Source of the DNA: Verrucomicrobiales bacterium
GTDB taxonomy: Bacteria; Verrucomicrobiota; Verrucomicrobiia; Verrucomicrobiales; DEV007
Direction of reading: 5' to 3'
NCBI GenBank assembly: GCA_022361255.1
Contig: JAKSBG010000091.1
Location: forward strand, 1 to 43,814
Length of the DNA: 43,814 nt
Within the stretch, counting starts at the first letter, position 1. Every line of letters begins with the position of its first letter. Below, piece by piece: positions 1-9,397 of this stretch. Made by a program: the position numbers and the translations under genes. The notes under the pieces were generated by a model, which did no database searches, had not been told where the DNA came from, and worked only from the letters and a program-made list of their open reading frames with translations.

Positions 1-1859
1 ATTGGAATGGTGTGCTTTTCAATCGCGTCATTGATCAGGACCCCATTGGCCAAATCGACAAGAATATTGCGGAGCGCTTCATCACCAAAATCCTCAATGA
101 TGTGTTTCACTACCAGCATCGATTGATAGTAGGCAAACATAACATGCTCTCCACTTTCGGCCTGAAAGAATGCCTGGCTCATTTCACTGATAGGAGTGGC
201 CACGTCCTCTTCCAGTATCATTTTCCGGTATCGGGGCGTCATGCGTTGCCCCCAGTTCGATTGCCGCTCGATTTCTTCGTATACTGAGATCCCCTCACTG
301 AGCCATCGCGGCATCTTGTTTTTTGTCTTTGTTAGAGTTATGACATGACAATACTCGTGCCACAACGTCGCCTCCCAGTTGTTTTTCCCCGCAGTGACAC
401 TTCCCGGGCTGTTCATCGTTACGACAGATCCAAAACAGACTCCCAGCAAACCCTGCCCTCCAAGAGATCCGAAAGAGCGAATCGCGAAATCCTGCTGGTT
501 TGGATAGAACTCAACCAGCGTCCTTTCTTCGATGTTGAGTCCGTATTTTTCTCCGAGCACTTGTTTTGCTTCGGTCAGAATTTCGAGCACCCGGTCACCA
601 TATATCTCCGCCTCCTCAGGCGGCATCCGGATAATGAAATCATCACTTCGGATCGAGGCAAAACTCTCGATTTCCTTTTTCAGGATCTCCAGATTGTAGG
701 CGAGAACGTTGTATTCATCCGCCTCCGCCACTTCCGCCGCGAGCGGCCAGGCAGCATCGATTTCTCCCAGTCGGAGATAATCGAGCGCAAGTTGCAATTT
801 CGCAGGGAGAAAATCGGGATCCATAGCAAGGGCTCGCTTCTGCGCATCAGCTCCTTCCTGATACCGGTATTTCTTCGAAAGGACTCGACCAATCAGGTGA
901 TCGATTTCCGGATTGTTCGCATAAACCGAGAGAGCCTCCTGACGGTATTTCTCAAATCCGGCATGATCGTTGTGTTCGAGCTCGGCAAGGATCGCCCGGT
1001 AGGCAGCGGCAAGCGGGTGACGCGGGTTCACGCTTTCAAGCAGCCCCAGATTTTTGTGCGCCTCATCGTAGCGCTCAAAATTAATCGCGTATTCCGCCTG
1101 TAACAAAAGAGCCCCGAAATGAAGGGGGGCGGGAGTGAAAACGCGCTCCAGATACTCCCCTCCTTTTTTCCGGTCGCTGGGAAAGAAGGACTCGGCGAGG
1201 CCGAATAGAACCTCCGGATTATCAGGAGCCAACTTGTATGCCTCCTGAAACTCCTTCGCCGCACGGGCAAAGTCGTCTTTTTCCAACGCGAGGTTTCCCG
1301 CCGCGAGATAAGCATCGATCAAGCCCTCCGGAACATTCTCGCCTTTTGCTTTGAAAGTCTTCGCCACGTCGAAATACTGATCGATCACGGTTGAAGGATC
1401 CGCCCCGAGAATGAGAGCAGCCCGCCCCAGATGGACATAGTCGAGGGCTGTTCGCCTTTTCTCCGGAACCGCTGCTGCTGCTTCATTGATCGCAGCATGA
1501 ATTCCGGCAGCCTCTTCCTCCAGCCCCATTGCCGTGAACATTTCATGGGCTTCGAGAAGAGCTCCGAGCTTGTCACTGAACCTCGTCGTTGTCGCTACCG
1601 CCTCCTCTACCGCTTCTTCGTACCGCCCCAGATTCGCGAGCGACTGGAAACGGAGCGTTCGCCATTCCCAGGACGGCTGACCGCGACGCAGGGCGTAGTC
1701 GCAAACCTGGACAACGATGTCATAGCGCCCGCGCTGGAAAATTTCCCGGACCTTGGGCAGGTTGTCCTCGTCGTAGTAGCGTTTGTAGTCGGCCTGGGAA
1801 AAAGCACTGCCTGTCAATAAGAGGGAAAGGAGAAGGCCTAGTGAGAGGAGAGAACGCAT
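1..1859 (-). CDS. Secreted TPR protein with peptidase MA-like (HExxH) domain, 3' end outside window
   Basis: The frame is open from the ATG at 1859 to the left edge (at least 619 residues), so it is missing from the ORF track. The N-terminus MRSLLSLGLLLSLLLTGSAFS is a clear signal peptide. The middle is helical with tetratricopeptide-like units (for example FARAAKEFQEAYKLAPDNPE and a later QEGADAQKRALAMDPDF). Near residue 500 it has WHEYCHVITL, an HExxH zinc site, followed about 20 residues later by WLSEG, the usual glutamate ligand of gluzincin metallopeptidases (peptidase MA-like family). I infer a periplasmic or outer-envelope metallopeptidase whose TPRs bind a partner. The substrate is unknown. 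The C-terminus is not in the window, so any further domain cannot be seen. Confidence 0.85.
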   Translation of the reverse strand, partial: MRSLLSLGLLLSLLLTGSAFSQADYKRYYDEDNLPKVREIFQRGRYDIVVQVCDYALRRGQPSWEWRTLRFQSLANLGRYEEAVEEAVATTTRFSDKLGALLEAHEMFTAMGLEEEAAGIHAAINEAAAAVPEKRRTALDYVHLGRAALILGADPSTVIDQYFDVAKTFKAKGENVPEGLIDAYLAAGNLALEKDDFARAAKEFQEAYKLAPDNPEVLFGLAESFFPSDRKKGGEYLERVFTPAPLHFGALLLQAEYAINFERYDEAHKNLGLLESVNPRHPLAAAYRAILAELEHNDHAGFEKYRQEALSVYANNPEIDHLIGRVLSKKYRYQEGADAQKRALAMDPDFLPAKLQLALDYLRLGEIDAAWPLAAEVAEADEYNVLAYNLEILKKEIESFASIRSDDFIIRMPPEEAEIYGDRVLEILTEAKQVLGEKYGLNIEERTLVEFYPNQQDFAIRSFGSLGGQGLLGVCFGSVVTMNSPGSVTAGKNNWEATLWHEYCHVITLTKTKNKMPRWLSEGISVYEEIERQSNWGQRMTPRYRKMILEEDVATPISEMSQAFFQAESGEHVMFAYYQSMLVVKHIIEDFGDEALRNILVDLANGVLINDAIEKHTIP

Positions 1860-1904
1860 CGCAAGGCAATGAAGCGGAGTTTTCGACTCCGGTAAAGCCC
1901 GTGT

Positions 1905-2644
1905 TCAAGTCACGTCCGTGTGGGCAACCACTTCGTCAAACGACCTGCCCTTGTCGAGAAACGGCTGGATGTCGATTGCGTAGAGTTCCCCGTCGGCTGC
2001 CCGGACGTAGTTTCGCGGGTGGCAGTCCTGAACGAGAACACCATCTTCCTTCCGATAAAATCCGAGCTGCTTTTCGTCCCAGATAAAACGCAGAGAAGCC
2101 ATGTATTTCGACACATCTTCTTCAGTTGGGACTCCTTCGAACGGATCGGGAAGGATGTATCGTTGCGAAGTCACAATACTTGGTCCGTCCCGACGGGGCC
2201 AGATTCCCTCGAAGCGGACATCATCCCCGAAAATCAAATTCGATAGGCGCAGGCGCCGAAGGTAGCCGATCGGAGTCGTATATCCGGACGGACCGAAGCC
2301 GGCCTGTTCCGGAAAAGTGGACTTCCAGAAGCGGTCGCCCGCTTCATCATGAAAAATTTCATGCTCCATCCCCCCTTTCCCGTAATCGAGTTCAGGTAGG
2401 TCAGGCCGGGTCAGGATACAGTCGTTCCGTTTCGCAAATTCGGTAAGATTTCGGAACTGGGTGCTGATGGCTCGCTCCCAGGCTTCAACCGGATCCCGTG
2501 GTGGTGGAACATCTGAAATTCCGCCGCCTGCTTTACCAGCTCCCGATCCGCCTGAGACAGCGGCTCTTTCTGCTTCATCAAGTTCCATAGCCGTTTGGCA
2601 TCGGAGCGGGAGATCGGTTGAGGGGTTGACCGTGAATCGCTCAT
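1905..2644 (-). pseudogene. Kinase-like (polyvalent protein kinase type) gene interrupted by a frameshift
   Basis: Two overlapping frames look like one gene. The first starts at ATG 2644 (MSDSRSTPQP) and reads sensibly to FQMFHHHG at 2495. The second reads sensibly from DPVEAWERA at 2495 to the stop at 1905. Adding one G to the GGG run at 2495-2497 joins them into about 246 residues. The nominal start of the second frame (MELDEAERAAVSGG) is Gly/Ala-rich and looks like out-of-frame sequence. The second part has FWKST, then LVQDCHPRNYV and AIDIQP, resembling the catalytic-loop and metal-binding motifs of the small kinase-like domain found in polyvalent mobile-element proteins. The substrate is unknown. 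The shift may be a sequencing error, a true mutation or programmed; the family call is moderate. Confidence 0.55.
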
Positions 2645-2803
2645 AAATTCATAATAATCAGAAAAGAAAGAGGAACAATTAATTTCTTAGCATCTTTAAA
2701 CTTTTGCGCGTTTTCCGTCATCTCTTACGGCGGGAAAGACACTCTGTTCTCTCGTCTTGCATTTGCCTCTTCGCGCGTCTTTGCTACAACAATCACCGAT
2801 TCA

Positions 2804-3658
2804 TTGAGCGACACAGATACAGACCCTTCCGCGCCCGACCCGACTGAGGAACCGGCTGTCGCGGAACCTGACGGGACAGATACCGCCACGGAGAGCGTTC
2901 CAGACGACGAAGCCCCGTCCATCGAGGTCAGCGGCTCGACTTACAAAGTCGAGCTCGACGTCTTTGAGGGGCCAATGGACCTCCTGCTCTATCTCATCAA
3001 GAAAGATGAGATCGACATCTACGACATTCCGATCGAGAGCATCACGAAGCAATACATGTCCTATCTTGAGACCTTCAAAATGCTGAACATCGGTCTCGCA
3101 GGCGAATTCCTCGTGATGGCGGCAAACCTCTGCTACATCAAGAGCCGGATGATGCTTCCCAAGCACGTCCAGCCGCCTGAAGAAGACGCCGACGAGGAAG
3201 ATCCCCGGTGGGACCTGATTCGCCAGCTGATTGAGTACAAGAAATTCAAGGAAGCCGCGAACTACCTCGGCAAAAAGGAAGAGGAGCAGCAGGACCACTT
3301 CACACGAAAACCCGAGAAGATCAAAACCGACAAAGACGAGGAACGTCCTCTTTCGGATGAGCTCGGCATTTTTGATCTGATCCGGGCATTTCAGAACATT
3401 CTTGACCGGTTCGACGAAGGGGATCTCGGCGAAATTGTCGACGACCGCTTCACTGTCAGCGATAGAATCGATCACCTGCTCGAAAAGGTTCCTCCCGGGG
3501 GGACGGTCCGCTTTTCCTCACTCTTTGACGAAGCTGTGACCAAAGGCGAACTCATCGTCACCTTCCTCGCCGTTCTCGAACTGATGAAACTCAACTTTTT
3601 CCGTGTCCGCCAGGAGGTGATTCTCGGCGATATCGAGCTGCAACGGAACGAAGAATAG
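2804..3658 (+). CDS. scpA: Segregation and condensation protein A
   Basis: ScpA is the kleisin subunit that bridges SMC heads in the Smc-ScpA-ScpB condensin complex on the nucleoid. The 284-residue product begins with an acidic, probably disordered stretch of about 45 residues, then has the conserved kleisin start FEGPMDLLLYLIKKDEIDI, the LAGEFLVMAANLCYIKSRMMLP helix region, and a C-terminal winged-helix region. The start must be non-ATG: the first in-frame ATG lies inside the conserved GPMDLLL motif, and TTG at 2804 is the only candidate start codon I see between the upstream region and that motif. It is followed after 67 bp by scpB and heads the scpA-scpB-pheA-ABC-F cluster. The smc gene is not in this window. 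Confidence 0.93.
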   Translation: MSDTDTDPSAPDPTEEPAVAEPDGTDTATESVPDDEAPSIEVSGSTYKVELDVFEGPMDLLLYLIKKDEIDIYDIPIESITKQYMSYLETFKMLNIGLAGEFLVMAANLCYIKSRMMLPKHVQPPEEDADEEDPRWDLIRQLIEYKKFKEAANYLGKKEEEQQDHFTRKPEKIKTDKDEERPLSDELGIFDLIRAFQNILDRFDEGDLGEIVDDRFTVSDRIDHLLEKVPPGGTVRFSSLFDEAVTKGELIVTFLAVLELMKLNFFRVRQEVILGDIELQRNEE

Positions 3659-3725
3659 TTGTGGAGAATCCACTTTCATTTCCCGCGAATCACGGCACCA
3701 TTAGCGAGCATTTTTCTCACCCCAC

Positions 3726-4481
3726 ATGCAGCTGATTCAGATCATCGAGGCACTCATTTTTGCCGCACCGGAGCCAGTCACCACTGCCGAAATCATGAAG
3801 GCAGTACGCCGGGCTGCGGCTGACTCTGAAGCTCCGCAAGCCCGCGAGTGGGAAAGCATTTCCCAGAAAAAAATCGAGACCGCCATTGCCGAGCTGGGAG
3901 AACATCTCGCAGAGACAGAGCGTTCGATAGAGCTTCAGGAAGGGGCCAGTGGGTGGCGTTTTGTCACCCGCAGCGATTACGCAGACTGGATCCGCGCCCT
4001 GCTCCCCGAGATGCGGCCCGAAAAGCTTAGTCCCGCCGCACTGGAAACGCTTGCCCTCGTGGCCTACCGGCAGCCCATCACCAAAGCCGACATCGAAGCC
4101 GTCCGCGGCGTATCGGTTGATGGTCAAATCCACAAGTTGGTCGACCGGAATCTCATTCGTGTCGGCGGCAGGGCCGATCTCCCGGGCCGTCCCATGCTCT
4201 ATGAGACAACCGATGAGTTCATGGAGCACTTCGGTGTAAAAGACCTCGAAGACCTGCCCAATTCGGAAGAACTCCGCACCGTCGACCTGCCGACGGCGGA
4301 GGACGAAAAAGAGGAGGAGGAAGCGGAAAACCCCGAAGCCGATTCCCCCGGGGAAGAACCCGCCGAACTTTCGCCGGAAGAGGAACGCCTCGCCGCCCTC
4401 GCGGCTGCGGAACAGGCCCTTGCCGAAGAAGAAAAACCGTCATCGGAGGACCAATCCGAAACTACTGAAGAAGAATCATGA
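3726..4481 (+). CDS. scpB: Segregation and condensation protein B
   Basis: ScpB is a dimeric winged-helix protein that binds the ScpA kleisin and regulates the Smc ATPase. The product has 251 residues. Residues 1-170 match the family, with [14 protein letters not shown] at the N-terminus, [20 protein letters not shown] and the second winged helix ending in [18 protein letters not shown]. The last 60 or so residues are an acidic Glu-rich tail ([15 protein letters not shown]), longer than in compact ScpB proteins and likely disordered. Its stop codon overlaps the pheA start (ATGA), which indicates translational coupling. It sits directly behind scpA, the usual pairing. Confidence 0.95.
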   Translation: MQLIQIIEALIFAAPEPVTTAEIMKAVRRAAADSEAPQAREWESISQKKIETAIAELGEHLAETERSIELQEGASGWRFVTRSDYADWIRALLPEMRPEKLSPAALETLALVAYRQPITKADIEAVRGVSVDGQIHKLVDRNLIRVGGRADLPGRPMLYETTDEFMEHFGVKDLEDLPNSEELRTVDLPTAEDEKEEEEAENPEADSPGEEPAELSPEEERLAALAAAEQALAEEEKPSSEDQSETTEEES

Positions 4482-5536
4482 GCCTCGAAGACCTGCGAGA
4501 TAGAATCGATAAAATCGACACCGAAATGATTCGGCTGCTCAATGAGCGCGCCGATATCGTCCACGAAGTCGGCGTCGTGAAGAAACGGGAAGGCCTCGAA
4601 ATCTACGCTCCGGAAAGAGAGGAGAAACTGCTTCGCAGCCTCGTCGCCAAGGGCGAAGGAGGTCGACTTCCCGAAGACTCGATTCGCGCGATCTATCGTG
4701 AAATCATGTCAGCAGCGCTCGCTCTGGAGGAGGATCTGAAAATCGCCTACCTTGGCCCTGCCGGAACATGGACCCACCAGGCAGCCATCGGTAAATTCGG
4801 CCACAGCGTCAAATACCTGCCTCAGCCGAGCTTTGCTGATGTGTTCGAACAAGTCGAACGACGCGTTGCCGATTACGGCGTCGTGCCGATTGAAAACTCG
4901 ACAGAGGGAGCCGTCACACACACCCTCGACCTCTTCGCGGACTCGCCCCTGAAAATTTATGGTCAGGTGATGCTTCCCATCGAGAACAACCTGATGGCGA
5001 ACTGCAAGCGTGAAGACATTCAGCAGATCTACAGTCACCCGCAGATCATCGCGCAGTGCCGTGCCTGGCTCGGAAAGAATTTCCACGAGATTCAGCCCAT
5101 CGAAAAATCGAGCTCCGCCGTCGCGGCCGAGCTCGCTGCAGCAGAGCCGAACTCCGCAGTTCTCGGTGGCACCCTGCTCGCAGAAATGTATGGCCTGAAG
5201 GTCCTCGAAACATCGATTCAGGACATCGCGCACAACACGACCCGCTTTCTCGTCATCAGTCACAAAACCTGCCCGCCAACCGGCAACGACCGGACCTCGG
5301 TTATGTTCTCCGTCCGCGATCAGCCGGGCTCTCTTCACAAGGCGCTTGAGCCGTTCGAAGAATTTGAGATCAACATGTCCAAGATCGAGAGCCGCCCCTC
5401 GAAGCGCCGCGCCTGGGAGTATTTTTTCTTTGTTGATCTCGCCGGGCACTGCGAAGACGAAAAATTCGCCCGCGTCATCGACCAGCTTGAACAACACTGC
5501 TCTTTTGTGAAAGTGTTAGGCAGCTACCCCGCCTGA
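4478..5536 (+). CDS. pheA: Bifunctional chorismate mutase / prephenate dehydratase (P-protein)
   Basis: This enzyme converts chorismate to prephenate and prephenate to phenylpyruvate, the committed steps of phenylalanine synthesis. The 352-residue product has an AroQ-type chorismate mutase helical domain at residues 1-85 ([20 protein letters not shown]), the prephenate dehydratase domain at about 90-270, which opens with [15 protein letters not shown] and includes the NTTRFLVI motif carrying the catalytic Thr, and an ACT domain at about 275-352 with GSLHKAL and [17 protein letters not shown]. The ESRP motif is the phenylalanine-binding site in family members, so allosteric feedback inhibition by Phe is likely. 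The start overlaps the scpB stop by 4 bp, and the ABC-F gene begins 8 bp after its stop. Confidence 0.96.
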   Translation: MSLEDLRDRIDKIDTEMIRLLNERADIVHEVGVVKKREGLEIYAPEREEKLLRSLVAKGEGGRLPEDSIRAIYREIMSAALALEEDLKIAYLGPAGTWTHQAAIGKFGHSVKYLPQPSFADVFEQVERRVADYGVVPIENSTEGAVTHTLDLFADSPLKIYGQVMLPIENNLMANCKREDIQQIYSHPQIIAQCRAWLGKNFHEIQPIEKSSSAVAAELAAAEPNSAVLGGTLLAEMYGLKVLETSIQDIAHNTTRFLVISHKTCPPTGNDRTSVMFSVRDQPGSLHKALEPFEEFEINMSKIESRPSKRRAWEYFFFVDLAGHCEDEKFARVIDQLEQHCSFVKVLGSYPA

Positions 5537-5543
5537 TTTCCCC

Positions 5544-7499
5544 ATGCTTGCCGTAGACAAAGTGTCGATCGAATACGGCGCGAGATCGCTTTTCAAAGAT
5601 CTCTCCTTTACCGTTCGTGCGAAGGAGCGCTGGTCACTGGCAGGGCCAAACGGAGCCGGTAAATCGACCCTGATGAAAATCATCGCCGGGATCGAATATC
5701 CCGATACCGGGCGCATTGTCAAAGCAAAGCAAACCACCGTCGGCTACCTTCCCCAGGAAGGCGTCCAGCACAGCGGAACCTCCATTTTCGAAGAAGCGGC
5801 AAAAGCATTCGACGACGTCAAACAACTCCAGGAACAACTCGTTGAAGTGGAGAAAGAAATGGAGTCCGGCGATCCGCAGTCGGAAGAATACGGTGATCTG
5901 CTCGAGGTATTCGGTGATTTGCAGCTCCGGCTCGAACACCATGACGTGAGCCGAATGAAGCCCCGCATCGAAACTGTCCTCGGCGGGCTCGGCTTCAAAC
6001 AATCCGACATGACTCGCGAAACCGGTGAGTTTTCCGGAGGGTGGCAAATGCGAATCGCGATGGCGAAACTCCTTCTGCAGGAACCTTCCGTCCTCCTTCT
6101 CGATGAGCCGACGAACCACCTCGATATCGAGACCGTCCAGTGGCTTGAACAATGGCTTCGGAACTACGGCGGCGCACTCATCCTGATTTCACACGATCGA
6201 AGCATGCTCGACAATCTCACCAATCGAACCCTCGCGTTCGAAAATGGCGGCGTCGAACAATACTCGGGAAACTATTCCTTCTTTCTCCGGGAAAGAGAGG
6301 CACGACGCGAACAGGCCGAACGGGCCTTCCGCAACCAGCAGAAGGAAATCGAAAAAGCCGAGAAACTGATCAACCGCTTCCGGGCGAAAGCCAGCAAGGC
6401 AAAGATGGTTCAGTCGCGGATCAAGCAGCTGGAGAAAGTGGAGCGCATCGAGCTGGAGCAGGATGCTGCCACCGTTGACTTCCGCTTCCCCCAGCCCGAG
6501 CGCAGTGGACAGACCGTTCTCAAACTCGAAGGAGCCTGCAAACATTACGGCGACAACAAAGTGATCGATCAACTCGATTTCACAATCGAGCGGGGCGACA
6601 AAATTGCCATCGTTGGAGTCAACGGAGCCGGCAAATCGACTTTCTCCCGTCTTATTTCCGGTGACGAGGAACCGACATCGGGAGAAAGAACCGTTGGCCA
6701 CAAAGTCGGCATTGCCTACTTTTCGCAAACTCACGCCGATGAACTGGACCCGAACAAAACCGTCCTCGAAACGATGGAGGGCAGCGTCACCACCGAAGCG
6801 GCCGGAAATCTGCGCACCCTCCTCGGCGCATTTCTTTTTCGTGGAGACGACGTTTTCAAATCGGTAAGTGTTTTGTCAGGCGGTGAGCGGGGACGTCTCG
6901 CCCTCGCCAGAATGCTGCTTCAACCGGCCAATTTCCTGATTCTCGACGAACCGACCAACCACCTCGACCTGCACTCTCAGGAAGTTCTCCAGAAAGCCCT
7001 GGTCGACTACACAGGTGCTTACGCAATCGTCTCCCACAATCGCTCGTTTCTCGATCCTATCGTCACGAAAGTGCTCGAGTTCATTCCCGGCAATGCGCCG
7101 AAGCTCTACTACGGGAACGTCAGTGACTACATTGAGAAAAAACAGGCTGACCTCGAAGCAGCCCGGCCGAAATCCACTGCCGCCGGCAACAATACCGGAA
7201 AGTCGACCAGCGGAAGCGCCAACCGGAAAGAGCAGCGAAGGCTGGAAGCCAAAGCCCGCGAAGAGAAAGCAGCCAAACTGAAACCACTGGAGGCTGAATT
7301 CGAAACCGTTGAGGAAAAAATCGGCTCGATCGAACAGGAGAAGGCTGACCTCACCGCAAAACTCGTTGATCCCGAATTCTTCAAAAAGGGAGAGGAAGCC
7401 GCCGAAGCAACGAAACGATTTGCTGAAGTCGAATCGGAGTTGGAAGGGCTCTACACGAAGTGGAGCGAGCTGAGCGATGCGATTGAGGAGTTGAAGTGA
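5544..7499 (+). CDS. ABC-F family ATPase (Uup/YheS-like)
   Basis: The product is a soluble protein with two ABC ATPase domains and no membrane segments, as in the ABC-F family that acts on ribosomes. Domain 1 has Walker A GPNGAGKST (residues 34-42), signature FSGGWQMR and Walker B LLLDEPTNHLD. A charged helical linker follows, with the AEKLINRFRAKASKAKMVQS pattern of the P-site tRNA interaction motif. Domain 2 has GVNGAGKST, LSGGERGRLALAR and LILDEPTNHLD. The last 90 residues form a charged coiled coil, as in Uup and related proteins. At 651 residues the length fits. The exact subfamily cannot be settled by eye; a role in rescuing or tuning stalled ribosomes is inferred from the family. It closes the scpA-scpB-pheA cluster. 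Confidence 0.9.
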   Translation: MLAVDKVSIEYGARSLFKDLSFTVRAKERWSLAGPNGAGKSTLMKIIAGIEYPDTGRIVKAKQTTVGYLPQEGVQHSGTSIFEEAAKAFDDVKQLQEQLVEVEKEMESGDPQSEEYGDLLEVFGDLQLRLEHHDVSRMKPRIETVLGGLGFKQSDMTRETGEFSGGWQMRIAMAKLLLQEPSVLLLDEPTNHLDIETVQWLEQWLRNYGGALILISHDRSMLDNLTNRTLAFENGGVEQYSGNYSFFLREREARREQAERAFRNQQKEIEKAEKLINRFRAKASKAKMVQSRIKQLEKVERIELEQDAATVDFRFPQPERSGQTVLKLEGACKHYGDNKVIDQLDFTIERGDKIAIVGVNGAGKSTFSRLISGDEEPTSGERTVGHKVGIAYFSQTHADELDPNKTVLETMEGSVTTEAAGNLRTLLGAFLFRGDDVFKSVSVLSGGERGRLALARMLLQPANFLILDEPTNHLDLHSQEVLQKALVDYTGAYAIVSHNRSFLDPIVTKVLEFIPGNAPKLYYGNVSDYIEKKQADLEAARPKSTAAGNNTGKSTSGSANRKEQRRLEAKAREEKAAKLKPLEAEFETVEEKIGSIEQEKADLTAKLVDPEFFKKGEEAAEATKRFAEVESELEGLYTKWSELSDAIEELK

Positions 7500-7530
7500 C
7501 TCGGGAGACGCCCACTTCCTGCGGAGCCTT

Positions 7531-7768
7531 GTAGCCGCGTTCGCAAGAACGTGGCCCGCCAATTCTCCGCCCCACCGCTTTGCAGCGGCGGCTACACTTC
7601 CCCAATCCACTATCGAACCAAACTCCGCAGCACTGTAGCCGCGTTCGCAAGAACGTGGCCCGCCTACTCTCCGCTCCACCGCTTTGCAGCGGCGGCTACA
7701 CTTCCCAATCCACCATCGAGCCAAACCCCGCAGAATACTGTAGCCGCGTTCGCAAGAACGTGGCCCGC
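7531..7768. repeat. REP-like tandem hairpin repeats (period about 104 bp)
   Basis: Most of the 348-bp gap between the ABC-F gene and the next gene is repetitive. A 29-bp unit, GTAGCCGCGTTCGCAAGAAC followed by GTGGCCCGC, occurs three times (from 7531, 7635 and 7740). After the first two copies comes CCGCTTTGCAGCGG then GCGGCTAC. Thus GTAGCCGC at the left end pairs with GCGGCTAC at the right end, and each half holds a small hairpin: CGTTC-GCAA-GAACG (GNRA loop) and CCGCT-TTGC-AGCGG. The third copy lacks its right half. This is the layout of repetitive extragenic palindromes (REP/REPIN). It lies downstream of an operon and may protect the 3' end or act as a terminator. No RAYT transposase gene is in the window. 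Confidence 0.85.
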
Positions 7769-7847
7769 AACTTCCCCCGCCCTTTCGAAACAAATTCGTT
7801 CCGTTTTTTCTCTCATCCTTCTGAAAATATTCTACGATAGAACAACG

Positions 7848-8432
7848 ATGAAATTCCGACTTCACCTGCTATTCTCCCTGCTTTTTCCGGTCTGCTTTTC
7901 CCCCGCGATCCAGGCAGCAGACTGGGATCCCGAAGACACCGATTTCGACCCTGCGATTGAGAGCGTCATCGTCCAGGGTTCCACCAGGATTGGAGATCCG
8001 ACCCCGTTCTTCAAAGAAGGATTCAATGTTCAGTCCTACACCCATATCGAAGCAAAAGCAGACGACAATCTCGGCGCAACGATCTGGTTCAGCCTGATCG
8101 TCCCATTCGTCCCCGGCCAGACCGGCCCTCAGGAAGGTGCGTTCCTCGTTCTCTCAGTCGATCAGGCGTCCGATCTCATCCGCTTTCTGGAAAAGGCCAT
8201 CCAAGCGCCGGAAAAGGAGAAATCCTTTGGTAAAATTTTTCAGGAAGGGAAAAACGAAATCTGGACCGTGAAAGTCGACCCGGGCGACGAATCCCTTCCT
8301 GTCGTTCTCGAGATGGAGGTAAACGAGGAAACCGATCGCTATCATTTCGGCATCAATCCCGCCACTAAACTCGTCGACACCCTGAAAAAAGTCTCGGCAC
8401 AGGCAAACGAGATTGCATCCGGCGGGCAATGA
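7848..8432 (+). CDS. Small exported protein of unknown function
   Basis: I do not recognise the family. The ORF track starts at 7551, but that extension is encoded by the REP-like repeats. The ATG at 7848 gives a 194-residue product with a normal signal peptide (MKFRLHLLFSLLFPVCFSPAIQA). The mature part has no cysteines or transmembrane helices. It looks like an all-beta lead (VIVQGSTRIGDPTPFFKEGF, then TIWFSLIVPFVPG) followed by a helix and a second beta region. The stop overlaps the uxuA start in ATGA, so the two are probably co-transcribed and translationally coupled. A periplasmic role is inferred from the signal peptide alone. Confidence 0.75.
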   Translation: MKFRLHLLFSLLFPVCFSPAIQAADWDPEDTDFDPAIESVIVQGSTRIGDPTPFFKEGFNVQSYTHIEAKADDNLGATIWFSLIVPFVPGQTGPQEGAFLVLSVDQASDLIRFLEKAIQAPEKEKSFGKIFQEGKNEIWTVKVDPGDESLPVVLEMEVNEETDRYHFGINPATKLVDTLKKVSAQANEIASGGQ

Positions 8433-9397
8433 AAATCGCCCTGCTCGTCACCCCCTTTTCCGACGAAAACCTCGCTCTCGCCGCTCAGGTCGGCGTCGAG
8501 GAAATTGTCGCTACCTGGCCCGGCCTTGATCCAGCAATCCTTGACGGGAACAGGCGCCGTGTCGAAGCGCACGGCATGAAACTCGGTGTGATCGAACGGT
8601 ATGTCCCCACTCTCGATTTCATTCACGGGACGGAGAACTGTCGACAGCAGACCGAAAATTTCAAAACCCTGCTTCGCAACATGGGCGAAGCCGAAGTCCC
8701 CGTCCTCTGCTACAGCTGGATGCCCAACGACGACTGGCAGCGAACGCGGCTCGACCTACCGGACCGCGGAGGCGCTCTCGTTACCGAGTTCGACATTCGA
8801 AATCCTGACAAAGCAATCAACGCAACCGGATTTAATTTCTCTCCCACTGACCCAACTCCCGCCTCAAAGCTCTGGGAAAATCTCGAACGTTTTCTTAACG
8901 AAGTCATTCCCGTAGCCGAAGATGCCGGTGTTCGCCTCGCGATGCATCCCGATGATCCTCCCATGGCAGAAGCATTCGGCCAACAGCGTATCATGCACAC
9001 TCCGGAAGCATTCGAGCGAATGGTGAAAATGGTCGACTCCCCAGCCAATGGAATCTGTCTTTGTCAGGGTTCTTTTGCCTCCTCCGCTGCAGAATACGAT
9101 ATCCCTGCCCTGATTCGGAGACTGGCTCCTCACATAGTCTTCGCGCACTTCCGCGACGTCACGGGGGCCGTCCCCCATTTTCAGGAAACCTTTCACGATC
9201 TGGGAAAAACTGACATGGCCGCCTGCATCCGGGCCTATCAGGATTGCTGTTCCAACATCCCCATTCGGCCCGACCATGTCCCCACTCTCCACGGGGAATC
9301 CAATAAACACCCGGGATACCACATGATGGGACGGCTCTGGGCAGTCGGATATATGCGGGGACTACTGGACGCAAGCACTTCCGCCAAACAGGGTTAG
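8429..9397 (+). CDS. uxuA: Probable D-mannonate dehydratase
   Basis: Mannonate dehydratase converts D-mannonate to 2-keto-3-deoxygluconate in hexuronate breakdown. The 322-residue product is a TIM-barrel protein with family motifs: LGVIERYVP near residue 55, LAMHPDDPP (His173) near 175, GICLCQGS near 210 (Cys212), FAHFRDV near 240 (His240) and RPDHVPTLHGE near 285. The Cys and His residues fit metal ligands of UxuA. It is shorter than the roughly 390-residue E. coli enzyme, but compact forms are common. No other uronate genes are nearby; the only partner is the upstream exported protein, coupled by an ATGA overlap. The C-terminal QG and stop codon are encoded by the first copy of the 22-bp phased repeat. 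Confidence 0.88.
   Translation: MKIALLVTPFSDENLALAAQVGVEEIVATWPGLDPAILDGNRRRVEAHGMKLGVIERYVPTLDFIHGTENCRQQTENFKTLLRNMGEAEVPVLCYSWMPNDDWQRTRLDLPDRGGALVTEFDIRNPDKAINATGFNFSPTDPTPASKLWENLERFLNEVIPVAEDAGVRLAMHPDDPPMAEAFGQQRIMHTPEAFERMVKMVDSPANGICLCQGSFASSAAEYDIPALIRRLAPHIVFAHFRDVTGAVPHFQETFHDLGKTDMAACIRAYQDCCSNIPIRPDHVPTLHGESNKHPGYHMMGRLWAVGYMRGLLDASTSAKQG

Noticed and set aside
345-1103. 252-residue plus-strand ORF
   Set aside because: It is a shadow of the minus-strand TPR/metallopeptidase gene, which has a signal peptide and HExxH motif.
7551-7847. 99-residue extension of the exported protein, and small ORFs through the same region
   Set aside because: The sequence is made of the REP-like hairpin repeats; the signal peptide begins at the ATG at 7848.
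6876-7865. 329-residue minus-strand ORF
   Set aside because: It is antisense to the ABC-F gene and then runs through the repeat tract; no family features.
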